The position numbers and the translations under genes were made by a program. The notes under the pieces are model-generated. The model saw only the letters and a program-made list of their open reading frames with translations. It was not told the DNA's origin and did not search any database. A DNA stretch of 9,541 nt from Candidatus Melainabacteria bacterium (lineage in GTDB: Bacteria; Cyanobacteriota; Vampirovibrionia; Obscuribacterales; Obscuribacteraceae). Of the stretch, positions 1-5,804 are shown in pieces. Every line of letters starts with the position of its first letter. Positions within the stretch are counted from its first letter, which is position 1. The stretch is taken from contig JACQVM010000021.1 in NCBI GenBank assembly GCA_016209785.1, forward strand, positions 1 through 9,541. Reading direction: 5' to 3'.

Positions 1-48
1 CGACCTGCGGTTTACGAAACCGCTGCTCTACCGCTGAGCTACGTCGGC
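1..48 (-). tRNA. tRNA-Thr (anticodon CGU), partial, 3' end outside window
   Basis: Read on the minus strand from 48, the sequence gives an acceptor 5' strand GCCGACG, a D arm GCTC-AGCGGTA-GAGC, and an anticodon arm GCGGT-TTCGTAA-ACCGC. The anticodon CGT lies at plus positions 16-14, so this decodes ACG (threonine). The variable loop begins, and the window ends before the T arm and acceptor 3' strand, so the gene is cut by the window edge and is not necessarily broken. It is transcribed away from the rest of the window. Confidence 0.93.
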
Positions 49-75
49 ATAGTGGGTAGCGGAGCATTCCTAAAC

Positions 76-81
76 ATTATA
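76..81 (-). promoter_or_regulatory. -10 box of the tRNA-Thr promoter
   Basis: The minus strand reads TATAAT here, a perfect sigma-A type -10 hexamer. It would start transcription near position 69 and leave a leader of about 20 nt before the tRNA. No good -35 hexamer is visible at 16-18 nt spacing. A small inverted repeat (ATAGGA-AATA-TCCTAT, 80-95) sits in the -10/-35 spacer. Confidence 0.45.
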
Positions 82-227
82 GGAAATATCCTATACAGGC
101 CTACTGTGTATTGTTTATTGTCCTGTTTACTCAACCCGTTCCAACTAGAAAGTTCCGCTATTCTGCACCTAGTACTGGGGAGAGATGCACTGATTATCTT
201 GTGTCCTGCTTTTAGATATGCGGTCGT

Positions 228-233
228 TATACT
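228..233 (+). promoter_or_regulatory. possible -10 box upstream of the structured RNA
   Basis: TATACT matches the -10 consensus at five of six positions and would place a transcript start near 240, just before the run of RNA hairpins. There is no convincing -35 hexamer at 16-18 nt spacing, so this is a weak call made mainly from position. Confidence 0.28.
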
Positions 234-239
234 TTAGAC

Positions 240-680
240 ATTGTGGGAGCTACAAAGCACAGCTACCGGCTTGTCCCGGAGCTTGTTAACGTTTGGAGAC
301 TCTGAAAGGAGCCTGGATGCTTTCTCAATTCTTTAGGGTACGCCTATCCTAAAATGTTCATTGGGGGACTTCCGGACACACGTTACCGTGTTAAAGTAAA
401 AGTATCAATGGTGAGCAGTGGAGCGAAGTCACTGCTTCGAGCCTAGGGGCCCTGTGGAAACTTCAGGTCGGCGCCGATCAGAAACAGCAGCAGGCGAGCC
501 CGCCCCACGAGAAGGACTGGCTGAAACGTGAGGAAATACTGAGCCTTAATCGCAAAAGGCAGCCAGGTAGTAGCAAGAACGCCGCCGCGAAGTAATTCGG
601 GTGGTGTTTTTGTTTGGAGTCCTGGGGTGAGGCAATGCTAGAATTACCACCCGTAGTTCAGTTCTGGCATTGCCAGCATA
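240..680 (+). ncRNA. large structured noncoding RNA (OLE-class candidate)
   Basis: No credible protein gene lies here, but the stretch is dense in hairpins. They are 332-340/345-353 (9 bp, loop CGCC, one G-U), 378-382/387-391 (5 bp), 413-420/430-438 (8 bp, bulged T), 451-456/461-467 (internal loop, GAAA tetraloop), 517-523/560-566 (7 bp), 588-591/596-599 (GTAA loop) and 631-645/660-674 (15 bp). The loop of the last one pairs back to 598-605. G-U pairs (338-347, 639-666, 644-661) and the GNRA loops make sense only for a plus-strand RNA. Size, the absence of an ORF and the likely host fit OLE RNA, a class of about 600 nt in Gram-positive anaerobes and extremophiles. I do not recall the OLE consensus well enough to assign it. 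Both ends are approximate. A protein such as OapA is not encoded in this window. Confidence 0.6.
598..674 (+). other. pseudoknot at the 3' end of the structured RNA
   Basis: A 15-bp hairpin pairs 631-645 with 660-674 (GGCAATGCTAGAATT with AGTTCTGGCATTGCC), with two G-U pairs and no mismatch. Its 14-nt loop holds ACCACCCG (646-653), the exact complement of CGGGTGGT at 598-605. The two stems interlock as an H-type pseudoknot. A small GNRA hairpin at 588-599 abuts it and would share two bases with the outer stem. There is no T-run after 674, so this is not a normal intrinsic terminator. Confidence 0.6.
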
Positions 681-783
681 AGGTCAGCAGGATGGGACTA
701 TGATGAGTGAGCCTGATGCCAAGGAGGCAGGGAGTGAAGGCTGCAAGGAACGCAGCAGCCGGAACGGATCTCAGGAATCCGCA

Positions 784-820
784 GCGACGGAGGTTAAATG
801 ACGGAAGTGGAGAGAGGCAA
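784..820 (+). repeat. direct repeat, copy 1
   Basis: The first 20 nt (GCGACGGAGGTTAAATGACG) match copy 2 at 973-992 with one change (A797 versus G986). The similarity continues less exactly to GAGGCAA at the end of both copies, with one single-base gap. Confidence 0.65.
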
Positions 821-844
821 GGACTGCGGTGAGCCGTTGCATTG

Positions 845-985
845 TAACGCTCCGTCACCGCTTTGCGATTCCTCCGCGTGTGCACCTCGGTCAGCGGCCG
901 AGGGCTCCTCGCCACTCGTTGCTTCCCTCGACTTCGAGTTTAGCTATCGCACGGAGGAGCCGAGGAACGAAGGCGACGGAGGTTA
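845..985. repeat. long imperfect inverted repeat
   Basis: The outer arm pairs 845-856 with 975-985 (11 bp with G849 bulged). An inner arm pairs 869-876 with 952-959 (8 bp, one G-U), with a poorly paired stretch between them. The loop region carries its own hairpin CCTCGG-CCGAGG. The right arm contains the direct-repeat core, so the left arm is in effect an inverted, diverged copy of it. Transcribed, this would make a cruciform-like hairpin of about 140 nt. Confidence 0.5.
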
Positions 986-1008
986 GATGACGAGGTACAG
1001 CGAGGCAA
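973..1008 (+). repeat. direct repeat, copy 2
   Basis: It begins GCGACGGAGGTTAGATGACG, 189 bp downstream of copy 1, and ends with the same GAGGCAA. The core CGACGGAGG recurs at 1070-1078, where it forms the ribosome binding site of the M16 peptidase gene. Confidence 0.65.
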
Positions 1009-1020
1009 CAGCGCCGAGGA

Positions 1021-1070
1021 GGCGGTGGCCGCCGAGCGTATTAACGCCCGGAGGAGTTGCCAAAGGCAAC
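1021..1070 (+). other. chain of three short hairpins before the M16 peptidase gene
   Basis: Three small stems follow one another: GGCGG-TGG-CCGCC (1021-1033), GCGT-ATTA-ACGC (1036-1047) and GTTGCC-AAA-GGCAAC (1056-1070). The last ends four bases before the Shine-Dalgarno sequence. None is followed by a T-run, so they are not intrinsic terminators. They could shape the 5' leader of the mRNA. Confidence 0.45.
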
Positions 1071-1073
1071 GAC

Positions 1074-1079
1074 GGAGGG
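1074..1079 (+). promoter_or_regulatory. Shine-Dalgarno site that fixes the M16 peptidase start
   Basis: GGAGGG ends 8 nt before the TTG at 1088, ideal spacing. An in-frame GTG at 1025 would add 21 basic, low-complexity residues drawn from the repeat and has a Shine-Dalgarno placed too close, so TTG 1088 is preferred. Confidence 0.75.
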
Positions 1080-1087
1080 CTTATAAG

Positions 1088-2341
1088 TTGATCCGCAAAA
1101 CCATCCTAGACAACGGAATCAAAATCATTACTGAGGTTGTCGACGAAGTTTATTCAGCTTCAATTGGCATATGGGTAGACGTTGGTTCTGAAGATGAAAG
1201 TGAAAAGAATAATGGTGTTTCTCATTGCCTGGAGCACATGCTTTTTAAGGGCACCAAAACAAGGAGTGCCAAGGATATTGCCTCTGAGATTGAGGATGTA
1301 GGAGGCGGGTTAGGTGCTGCTACCTCCAAGGAGAATACTTGCTTTTATGGGCGAGTCATGGGCGATAAGCTGTCGGTCGCTATAGACTTGCTCACAGATA
1401 TGCTGCTATATGCTCGTCTCGATCCAGAGGATTTAGATTTGGAGCGTCAAGTTATTCTTGAAGAGATAAAGATGTATGAGGACGATCCAGAAGATCTTTC
1501 TCAAGAAACTCTAGTAATGAATGTTTGGTCAAATAATCCTTTGGGGCGCCCCATTACAGGAACCTTGGAGACTGTTTCCAGCATTACTAGCCAAATGCTA
1601 AGAGAACACGTTGATCGTTTTTATCGCCCAGAAAACATGTTGATTTCCATTGCTGGTAAGTTTGACCAAGAAGCTGCCATAGATCAATTCAAGCAAGCCT
1701 TTAAGGAAGTTAGGACTGGAGCACCAAAGCCTCAGACCGCAGCTCCAAAACTAACACCTTGCCTTATCGTCAAGAAAAAAGATATTGAGCAAGCGCACTT
1801 GTCGCTAGCGATGCAGGGACTTTCTGTAACTGATGAACGACGTTACGAGCTTGCTGTATTGGACCTTTGCCTGGGTGGCAATATGTCTTCGAGACTTTTC
1901 CAGGAAGTACGTGAGAAACGTGGGCTTGTATACACTATCAATAGTTACAAAACAAGCCATCGCTTAACTGGACTCTTTGGCGTTTACGCAGGCACAAGCC
2001 CTGCAAAAGTTTCTCAGGTCATTGAACTTATTTTGGAGGAACTTAGACGTATTAAGCAAACAGGGCTTACAGAGCAGGAGCTCAAGCGTGCCAAGACGCA
2101 GCTTAAGAGTGACTTACTGCTGGGGCTTGAGTCCATGCGCAATCGTACAAGCCGTAATGCTTATGGAGAGTTATTTTTTGGCAGACAACTTGGGGTAGAA
2201 GAAATATGTCGTGACATTGAAAAGGTAAACCACGAAGGCATATATACACTAGCCAATGATCTTATAAGCCATGAAGGCTTATCCTTAGTGCTTGTAGGTC
2301 CAGCAAGCCAGTTGCCTACAAACTACACCTTGTCATGCTGA
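1088..2341 (+). CDS. ymxG: M16 family zinc metallopeptidase (YmxG/MlpA-like)
   Basis: A 417-residue protein of the processing-peptidase-like M16 family, which hydrolyses peptides in a clamshell of two related halves. The inverted zinc motif HCLEH is at residues 46-50 and the third zinc ligand is probably Glu126, 76 residues later in ERQVILEEIKMYEDDPED, the usual M16B spacing. The C-terminal half has the family segment RLFQEVREKRGLVYTINSY. The length is normal for bacterial M16B proteins. There is no signal peptide, so it is cytoplasmic. The start is TTG at 1088, chosen from the Shine-Dalgarno site and because family members begin close to the KTILDNG segment. It is the first gene of the operon here, and an M16 gene beside dut is common in Firmicutes. 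Its physiological substrate is not known. The role is assigned from family. Confidence 0.92.
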   Translation: MIRKTILDNGIKIITEVVDEVYSASIGIWVDVGSEDESEKNNGVSHCLEHMLFKGTKTRSAKDIASEIEDVGGGLGAATSKENTCFYGRVMGDKLSVAIDLLTDMLLYARLDPEDLDLERQVILEEIKMYEDDPEDLSQETLVMNVWSNNPLGRPITGTLETVSSITSQMLREHVDRFYRPENMLISIAGKFDQEAAIDQFKQAFKEVRTGAPKPQTAAPKLTPCLIVKKKDIEQAHLSLAMQGLSVTDERRYELAVLDLCLGGNMSSRLFQEVREKRGLVYTINSYKTSHRLTGLFGVYAGTSPAKVSQVIELILEELRRIKQTGLTEQELKRAKTQLKSDLLLGLESMRNRTSRNAYGELFFGRQLGVEEICRDIEKVNHEGIYTLANDLISHEGLSLVLVGPASQLPTNYTLSC

Positions 2342-2355
2342 AGATATGTTAGGTT

Positions 2356-2361
2356 GGAGGT
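2356..2361 (+). promoter_or_regulatory. Shine-Dalgarno site that fixes the dut start
   Basis: GGAGGT lies 7 nt before the TTG at 2369. The longer frame opening with TTG at 2354 would place this Shine-Dalgarno sequence inside the coding region and has none of its own, so 2369 is the better start. Confidence 0.7.
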
Positions 2362-2368
2362 GATTTTC

Positions 2369-2848
2369 TTGGAGTCGGTTAGGCTTAAGGTAAAACGACT
2401 GCCGCATTGCCGCAGCATACCTGCATATGCAACATCTGGGTCGGTAGGGCTTGACATAACAGCAGCGATTGACGAGCCGCTCATATTAGCCCCTGGTGCT
2501 CGGGCAAAAGTTCCTACAGGTGTTATTCTAGAGATTCCAGTGGGTTATGAGGGCCAGGTGCGTCCACGGTCTGGGCTGGCAGCTACTGCTGGTATCACCC
2601 TTACCAACTCAGTTGGCACAATTGATAGTGACTATCGCGGTGAGCTGATGGTTCTGATTGTTAACCTTGGTAGTGAGCCATATACATTTTGTCCAGGAGA
2701 ACGCATTGCTCAACTAATAGTAGCTCCTGTGCCCAGAGTTGAGGTAGTGGAGGTGGGTGAACTTAACCCAAACAACGAAAGGGGTTCAGGTGGCTTTGGT
2801 TCCACGGGTAGAAACACTCTACAGTCCCGCAGTGGTCCTTTGTCATAA
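2369..2848 (+). CDS. dut: deoxyuridine 5'-triphosphate nucleotidohydrolase (dUTPase)
   Basis: It hydrolyses dUTP to dUMP and pyrophosphate, keeping uracil out of DNA and feeding dTMP synthesis. The 159-residue protein shows all five trimeric dUTPase motifs in order: motif 1 around SGSVGLDI (23-30), motif 2 RPRSGLA (65-71), motif 3 GTIDSDYRGEL (83-93, with catalytic Asp86 and uracil-side Tyr89), motif 4 GERIAQLIV (110-118) and the glycine-rich C-terminal motif 5 RGSGGFGSTG (138-147). The length is slightly above the usual 140-150 because of a short tail after motif 5. It starts at TTG, 27 nt after the M16 stop, and is probably co-transcribed with it. A small hairpin covers its stop codon. A homotrimeric cytoplasmic enzyme is expected. 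Confidence 0.96.
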   Translation: MESVRLKVKRLPHCRSIPAYATSGSVGLDITAAIDEPLILAPGARAKVPTGVILEIPVGYEGQVRPRSGLAATAGITLTNSVGTIDSDYRGELMVLIVNLGSEPYTFCPGERIAQLIVAPVPRVEVVEVGELNPNNERGSGGFGSTGRNTLQSRSGPLS

Positions 2849-2882
2849 GGACAGATCACTTTCAAAGTACCTTTCTTTTTTT
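2835..2882 (+). other. hairpin over the dut stop codon and downstream T-run
   Basis: GTCCTT (2835-2840) pairs with AAGGAC (2847-2852), loop TGTCAT, spanning the dut stop codon. A pyrimidine tract with seven Ts (2876-2882) lies about 24 nt after the stem, too far for a classic intrinsic terminator. The 102-nt dut-dapB gap is the longest inside the operon and could hold an attenuator or internal promoter, but neither is clear. No lysine riboswitch is recognisable in it. Confidence 0.25.
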
Positions 2883-2950
2883 CCTTTCATTCTGAAATGC
2901 TCCAAGGGAGCTACTATCCTTACATGGAACGGCAATTAGAGGGCTAAAGC

Positions 2951-3784
2951 ATGACTGAAGACATAAAGGTCGCTATTGCCGGAATCAATGGCAGAATGGG
3001 ACGTGCTAGTGTACGTGCTATTGGGTCAGTCAGTAATCTTTCTCTTGTTGGTGCTTTTGGTAAGCCAGGTGCAAGCTATGTTGGGCAAGACGTCGGAGCT
3101 GTTGTCTCCACCTTGAATACTGGTATACTGGTCAGCAACGGATTTCTAGATGTTCTGGCTCAAGGTAATCCTGACGTCCTGCTGGACTTTACTTTAGCCG
3201 AGGCAGCGTTCCATAACGCTCAACTGGCCCTCCATCATGGTGTTCGACCTGTGATTGGCACCTCAGGGCTTAAAGACAAGGAGATTGAGGCACTGGCTCA
3301 ACTAGCAGAAAAGTTTAAAGTTGGTTGTATGGTTGTTCCCAATTTCTCAGTGGGGGCTGTCTTAATGACAGAGTTTGCTAAACAGGCGGCAGCTATGTTT
3401 GGGCATGTTGAAATTATTGAAATGCACCATACCAGGAAGGTTGATGCCCCATCGGGCACTGCCATGTATACAGCTAGTAAGCTTGAAAGCCTAGGAATTA
3501 ACTTTAATCCCCAAGAAGTTAAAGAACAAGAACTTCTTCCTGGAGCTCGTGGTGCATCGACAGCTTGTGGGGTGCGTTTGCATTCTCTTCGCTTACCGGG
3601 GCTAATATCGCACCAGGAAGTTATTTTTGGCGCCGAGGGCGAATTGCTTACCATTCGACACGACAGCTTTAATGCAGACTGCTTCTTGAAAGGAATAACA
3701 ACTGCTATCCGGATGGTTATGCAGTTGGATCATCTAGTGGTTGGCTTGGAGCATTTATTGTTTCCTCATCAGGTGCCTCTCTAA
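2951..3784 (+). CDS. dapB: 4-hydroxy-tetrahydrodipicolinate reductase
   Basis: It reduces the DapA product to tetrahydrodipicolinate with NAD(P)H, the third common step towards diaminopimelate and lysine. The 277-residue protein has the N-terminal Rossmann motif GINGRMG (11-17), then LDFTLAEA and GTSG. Its catalytic segment is EMHHTRK (157-163) followed by DAPSGT (165-170), which supply the His pair and Lys of the family. RHDSF near the C-terminus is also typical. The length is near the family norm of about 270. AGAGGG ends 7 nt before ATG 2951. The gene follows dut after 102 nt and precedes asd by 18 nt, so the dapB-asd-dapA order puts successive enzymes of one pathway in one transcript. Cytoplasmic homotetramer by family. 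Confidence 0.97.
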   Translation: MTEDIKVAIAGINGRMGRASVRAIGSVSNLSLVGAFGKPGASYVGQDVGAVVSTLNTGILVSNGFLDVLAQGNPDVLLDFTLAEAAFHNAQLALHHGVRPVIGTSGLKDKEIEALAQLAEKFKVGCMVVPNFSVGAVLMTEFAKQAAAMFGHVEIIEMHHTRKVDAPSGTAMYTASKLESLGINFNPQEVKEQELLPGARGASTACGVRLHSLRLPGLISHQEVIFGAEGELLTIRHDSFNADCFLKGITTAIRMVMQLDHLVVGLEHLLFPHQVPL

Positions 3785-3802
3785 CAAGGAGAACAACTTT
3801 TA

Positions 3803-4846
3803 ATGGCAAGGTCTCAAGCACAAGTAAATGTTGCGATTTTAGGTGCCACTGGCCGTGTAGGGCAGGAATTGCTCAAGGTACTTGATGAGAGAGACTTTCC
3901 TCTTGCCGACCTTCGACTTTTAGCTAGTGCCAGGTCCAAAGACACAACAGTAACATTCAAAAGTAAATCTTATCCTGTCCTTGAACCTTCTGAGGACGCT
4001 TTCAAGACAATGGATATTGTGTTGGCTTCAGCAGGTGAGGAGATTAGCAAACAACTTAGTCCGCTAGCTGTTAAGCAGGGTGCATGTGTAATCGACAACT
4101 CCAATGCCTTCCGGATGGATTCGGCAGTGCCACTGGTGGTGGTTGGTGTCAACTCACAAGCCTTGCATAGTCACAAAGGAATTATTGCCAACCCCAATTG
4201 CTCTACTTCTCAACTTGTTGTAGTCCTCAAACCACTTCATGATGTAGCGGGGCTTACAAGGGTAATTGTCTCTACCTATCAGTCAGTCAGTGGGGCTGGT
4301 AAGGAAGCTATGGATGAACTGGAGCAACAGACAAGGGCCATTGTAAATTGTGAAGATTACAAGCCTAAGGTTTTTCAACGTCAGATTGCCTTTAACCTAA
4401 TTCCGCATATCGATAAATTCTTGGATAATGGTTACACCAAGGAAGAAATGAAGATGATTACCGAGACACGGAAAATCCTCGAGTTGCCCCATCTTCCTAT
4501 CACTGCAACAGCGGTAAGGGTTCCGGTAGTGATTGGTCACAGTGAGTCAGTAACAGTCGAGCTTGACCGGGCAATAAGTCCAGCACAAGCAAGGGAGATT
4601 TTAGCGGATAGCCCAGGTATTGAAGTTTGGGATGGTCCTCAGGAAGCAGTCTATCCGACTCCCATTGATGTTGTTGGCGAAGATCCAGTTTATGTTGGAC
4701 GTATCCGCCGTGATACCTCTTCAGATACTGGGCTGAACATGTGGGTTGTAGCTGATAATTTGCGGATTGGGGCCTCACTCAATGCGGTGCGCATAGCTGA
4801 ATATCTGGTCGAGCACAGATTGCTCAAACAACACATCTCCACTTAA
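3803..4846 (+). CDS. asd: aspartate-semialdehyde dehydrogenase
   Basis: It reduces aspartyl-4-phosphate to aspartate semialdehyde with NADPH, the branch-point aldehyde for lysine, diaminopimelate, threonine and methionine. The 347-residue protein has the NADP-binding loop GATGRVG (14-20), the active-site segment NPNCSTSQ with catalytic Cys133, the SVSGAGKEAMDEL region, and GHSESV with the conserved catalytic His near residue 246. Length and motifs are normal. ATG 3803 has AAGGAGA about 10 nt upstream. It sits 18 nt after dapB and 29 nt before dapA. The aspartokinase that makes its substrate is not encoded between asd and dapA, where many relatives keep dapG, so it must be elsewhere in the genome. 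Cytoplasmic. Confidence 0.97.
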   Translation: MARSQAQVNVAILGATGRVGQELLKVLDERDFPLADLRLLASARSKDTTVTFKSKSYPVLEPSEDAFKTMDIVLASAGEEISKQLSPLAVKQGACVIDNSNAFRMDSAVPLVVVGVNSQALHSHKGIIANPNCSTSQLVVVLKPLHDVAGLTRVIVSTYQSVSGAGKEAMDELEQQTRAIVNCEDYKPKVFQRQIAFNLIPHIDKFLDNGYTKEEMKMITETRKILELPHLPITATAVRVPVVIGHSESVTVELDRAISPAQAREILADSPGIEVWDGPQEAVYPTPIDVVGEDPVYVGRIRRDTSSDTGLNMWVVADNLRIGASLNAVRIAEYLVEHRLLKQHIST

Positions 4847-4861
4847 AAGGTCGACAATCTA

Positions 4862-4867
4862 GGGAGG
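4862..4867 (+). promoter_or_regulatory. Shine-Dalgarno site supporting the GTG start of dapA
   Basis: GGGAGG ends 8 nt before GTG 4876. No in-frame ATG lies near the family-conserved N-terminus, so GTG is the start. Confidence 0.7.
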
Positions 4868-4875
4868 ATGTTCAA

Positions 4876-5793
4876 GTGATAAAGACTGATGCACCTTTGT
4901 TTGGACGAGTCATAACTGCCATGGTTACTCCTTTTGGTGATGAACTTGAAGTTGATTTCAAGGCAGTTGAACGTCTGGTCGATTTCCTAATTTGCAGTGG
5001 AACCAACTCAATTGTAGTGGCAGGCACCACAGGCGAGAGCCCAACTTTAGAAGACTGGGAAAAAAAGGAGCTCTTGAAAATTGTATTGTCTTCTGCAAAA
5101 GGGCGAGCCAAAGTAATTATGGGGACTGGCTATAATTCAACAGTTAAATCGATCAAGGCTTCCCAGGAAGCAGAAAGCCTTGGGGCTGACGGATTGTTGG
5201 TAGTTGCACCTTACTACAACAAACCAAGTCAGGGAGGACTGCTGGCACATTTTACTGCTGTTGCTGCCTCTACTAATTTGCCAGTAATTTTGTACAACAT
5301 TCCAGGACGAACAGGTATCAATGTAAATGCTGAGACTATAATTGAGCTATCTGAACGATGTTCAACAATGCATGCACTTAAGGACTCAACTGGTAGCACA
5401 GAGCAAGCTGCTGAAATAGCTGGAACGGCTCCCTTGGAGTTTCGGATTTACTCTGGCGACGATTACCTAACCCTGCCATTTCTGTCTATAGGAGCGTGCG
5501 GTGTAGTGAGTGTTGCCAGCCACCTTATTGGTGGTGCTTTGCAGGACATGATTGGTGCTTTTTTTGCTGGCAGCATAGATAAAGCACGCCAACTTCATTA
5601 CAATTATCTTCCTTTGTTTAAGGGACTATTTGCTGCGCCCAACCCGACTTGTATCAAGTATGCTCTTTGGCGACTTGGGATATGTGCACCTCATTTGAGG
5701 CTGCCATTAGTTGGGCTTGACAAAGCACAGAAGGAAGCAATGGATGGTTTACTGGATATAATCAAAGCAAACATCAGGATGCCATTATCCTAA
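4876..5793 (+). CDS. dapA: 4-hydroxy-tetrahydrodipicolinate synthase
   Basis: It condenses pyruvate with aspartate semialdehyde through a Schiff base to start the lysine and diaminopimelate branch. The 305-residue TIM-barrel protein carries the GTTGESPTL loop with the catalytic-triad Thr (51-52), APYYNKP (111-117), LYNIPGRTG with triad Tyr140 and the carboxylate-binding Arg, and ALKDSTG with the Schiff-base Lys169. The length is near the family norm of about 295. It opens with GTG and is followed 11 nt later by the RNase J gene. Its reaction comes directly between those of the two preceding genes, so the cluster supplies tetrahydrodipicolinate. N-acetylneuraminate lyase relatives share the fold, but the lysine-gene context and motifs favour DapA. 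Confidence 0.97.
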   Translation: MIKTDAPLFGRVITAMVTPFGDELEVDFKAVERLVDFLICSGTNSIVVAGTTGESPTLEDWEKKELLKIVLSSAKGRAKVIMGTGYNSTVKSIKASQEAESLGADGLLVVAPYYNKPSQGGLLAHFTAVAASTNLPVILYNIPGRTGINVNAETIIELSERCSTMHALKDSTGSTEQAAEIAGTAPLEFRIYSGDDYLTLPFLSIGACGVVSVASHLIGGALQDMIGAFFAGSIDKARQLHYNYLPLFKGLFAAPNPTCIKYALWRLGICAPHLRLPLVGLDKAQKEAMDGLLDIIKANIRMPLS

Positions 5794-5804
5794 GAAGTAG
5801 GAAC

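Larger units (their letters stand above)
690..1087. repeat. GC-rich repeat-laden intergenic region
   Basis: About 400 bp without a convincing gene. It contains a direct repeat (784-820 and 973-1008), a third copy of its core CGACGGAGG at 1070-1078, a long imperfect inverted repeat (845-876 with 952-985), and small hairpins such as 886-905 (CCTCGG/CCGAGG). Its composition is much more GC-rich than the flanking genes. Open frames exist on both strands, but they are short, rich in Arg, Ser and Pro, and lack family motifs. It resembles a dispersed intergenic repeat or a decayed miniature element; its ends and any target-site duplication could not be defined. Confidence 0.5.

Noticed and set aside
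52..237. 61-codon plus-strand ORF (GTG start) after the tRNA gene
   Set aside because: No ribosome binding site, no motif, and it overlaps the tRNA promoter region on the other strand.
470..560. RNase P RNA (CAGAAACAG and GAGGAAATACTGAGCC resemble P4 strands)
   Set aside because: The two segments are in the wrong order and do not pair as P4; other conserved RNase P regions are missing.
596..655. T-box antiterminator (GGGTGGT)
   Set aside because: The diagnostic ACCGCG does not follow, there is no specifier stem or terminator with a T-run, and no aminoacyl-tRNA or amino-acid transport gene follows directly.
240..690. tmRNA, SRP RNA, group I or II intron
   Set aside because: No tRNA-like end or tag reading frame, no SRP apical motif, and no recognisable intron domain V or P7 core.
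658..986. Short ORFs on both strands (658-915 minus, 798-986 plus) in the repeat block
   Set aside because: They overlap each other, coincide with direct and inverted repeats, have an odd Arg/Ser/Pro/Cys-rich make-up and no family motif. They are best explained as by-products of GC-rich repeats.
1025..1087. Longer M16 peptidase N-terminus from GTG 1025
   Set aside because: The extra 21 residues are encoded by the hairpin/repeat region and are basic and low complexity; TTG 1088 has a well-spaced GGAGGG and fits the family N-terminus.
2354..2368. dut start at TTG 2354
   Set aside because: The Shine-Dalgarno sequence lies inside this extension and correctly precedes TTG 2369.
3298..3654. 118-codon minus-strand ORF inside dapB, and similar antisense ORFs in asd, dapA, rnj and selU
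   Set aside because: Shadows of well-supported genes; no motifs or independent translation signals.
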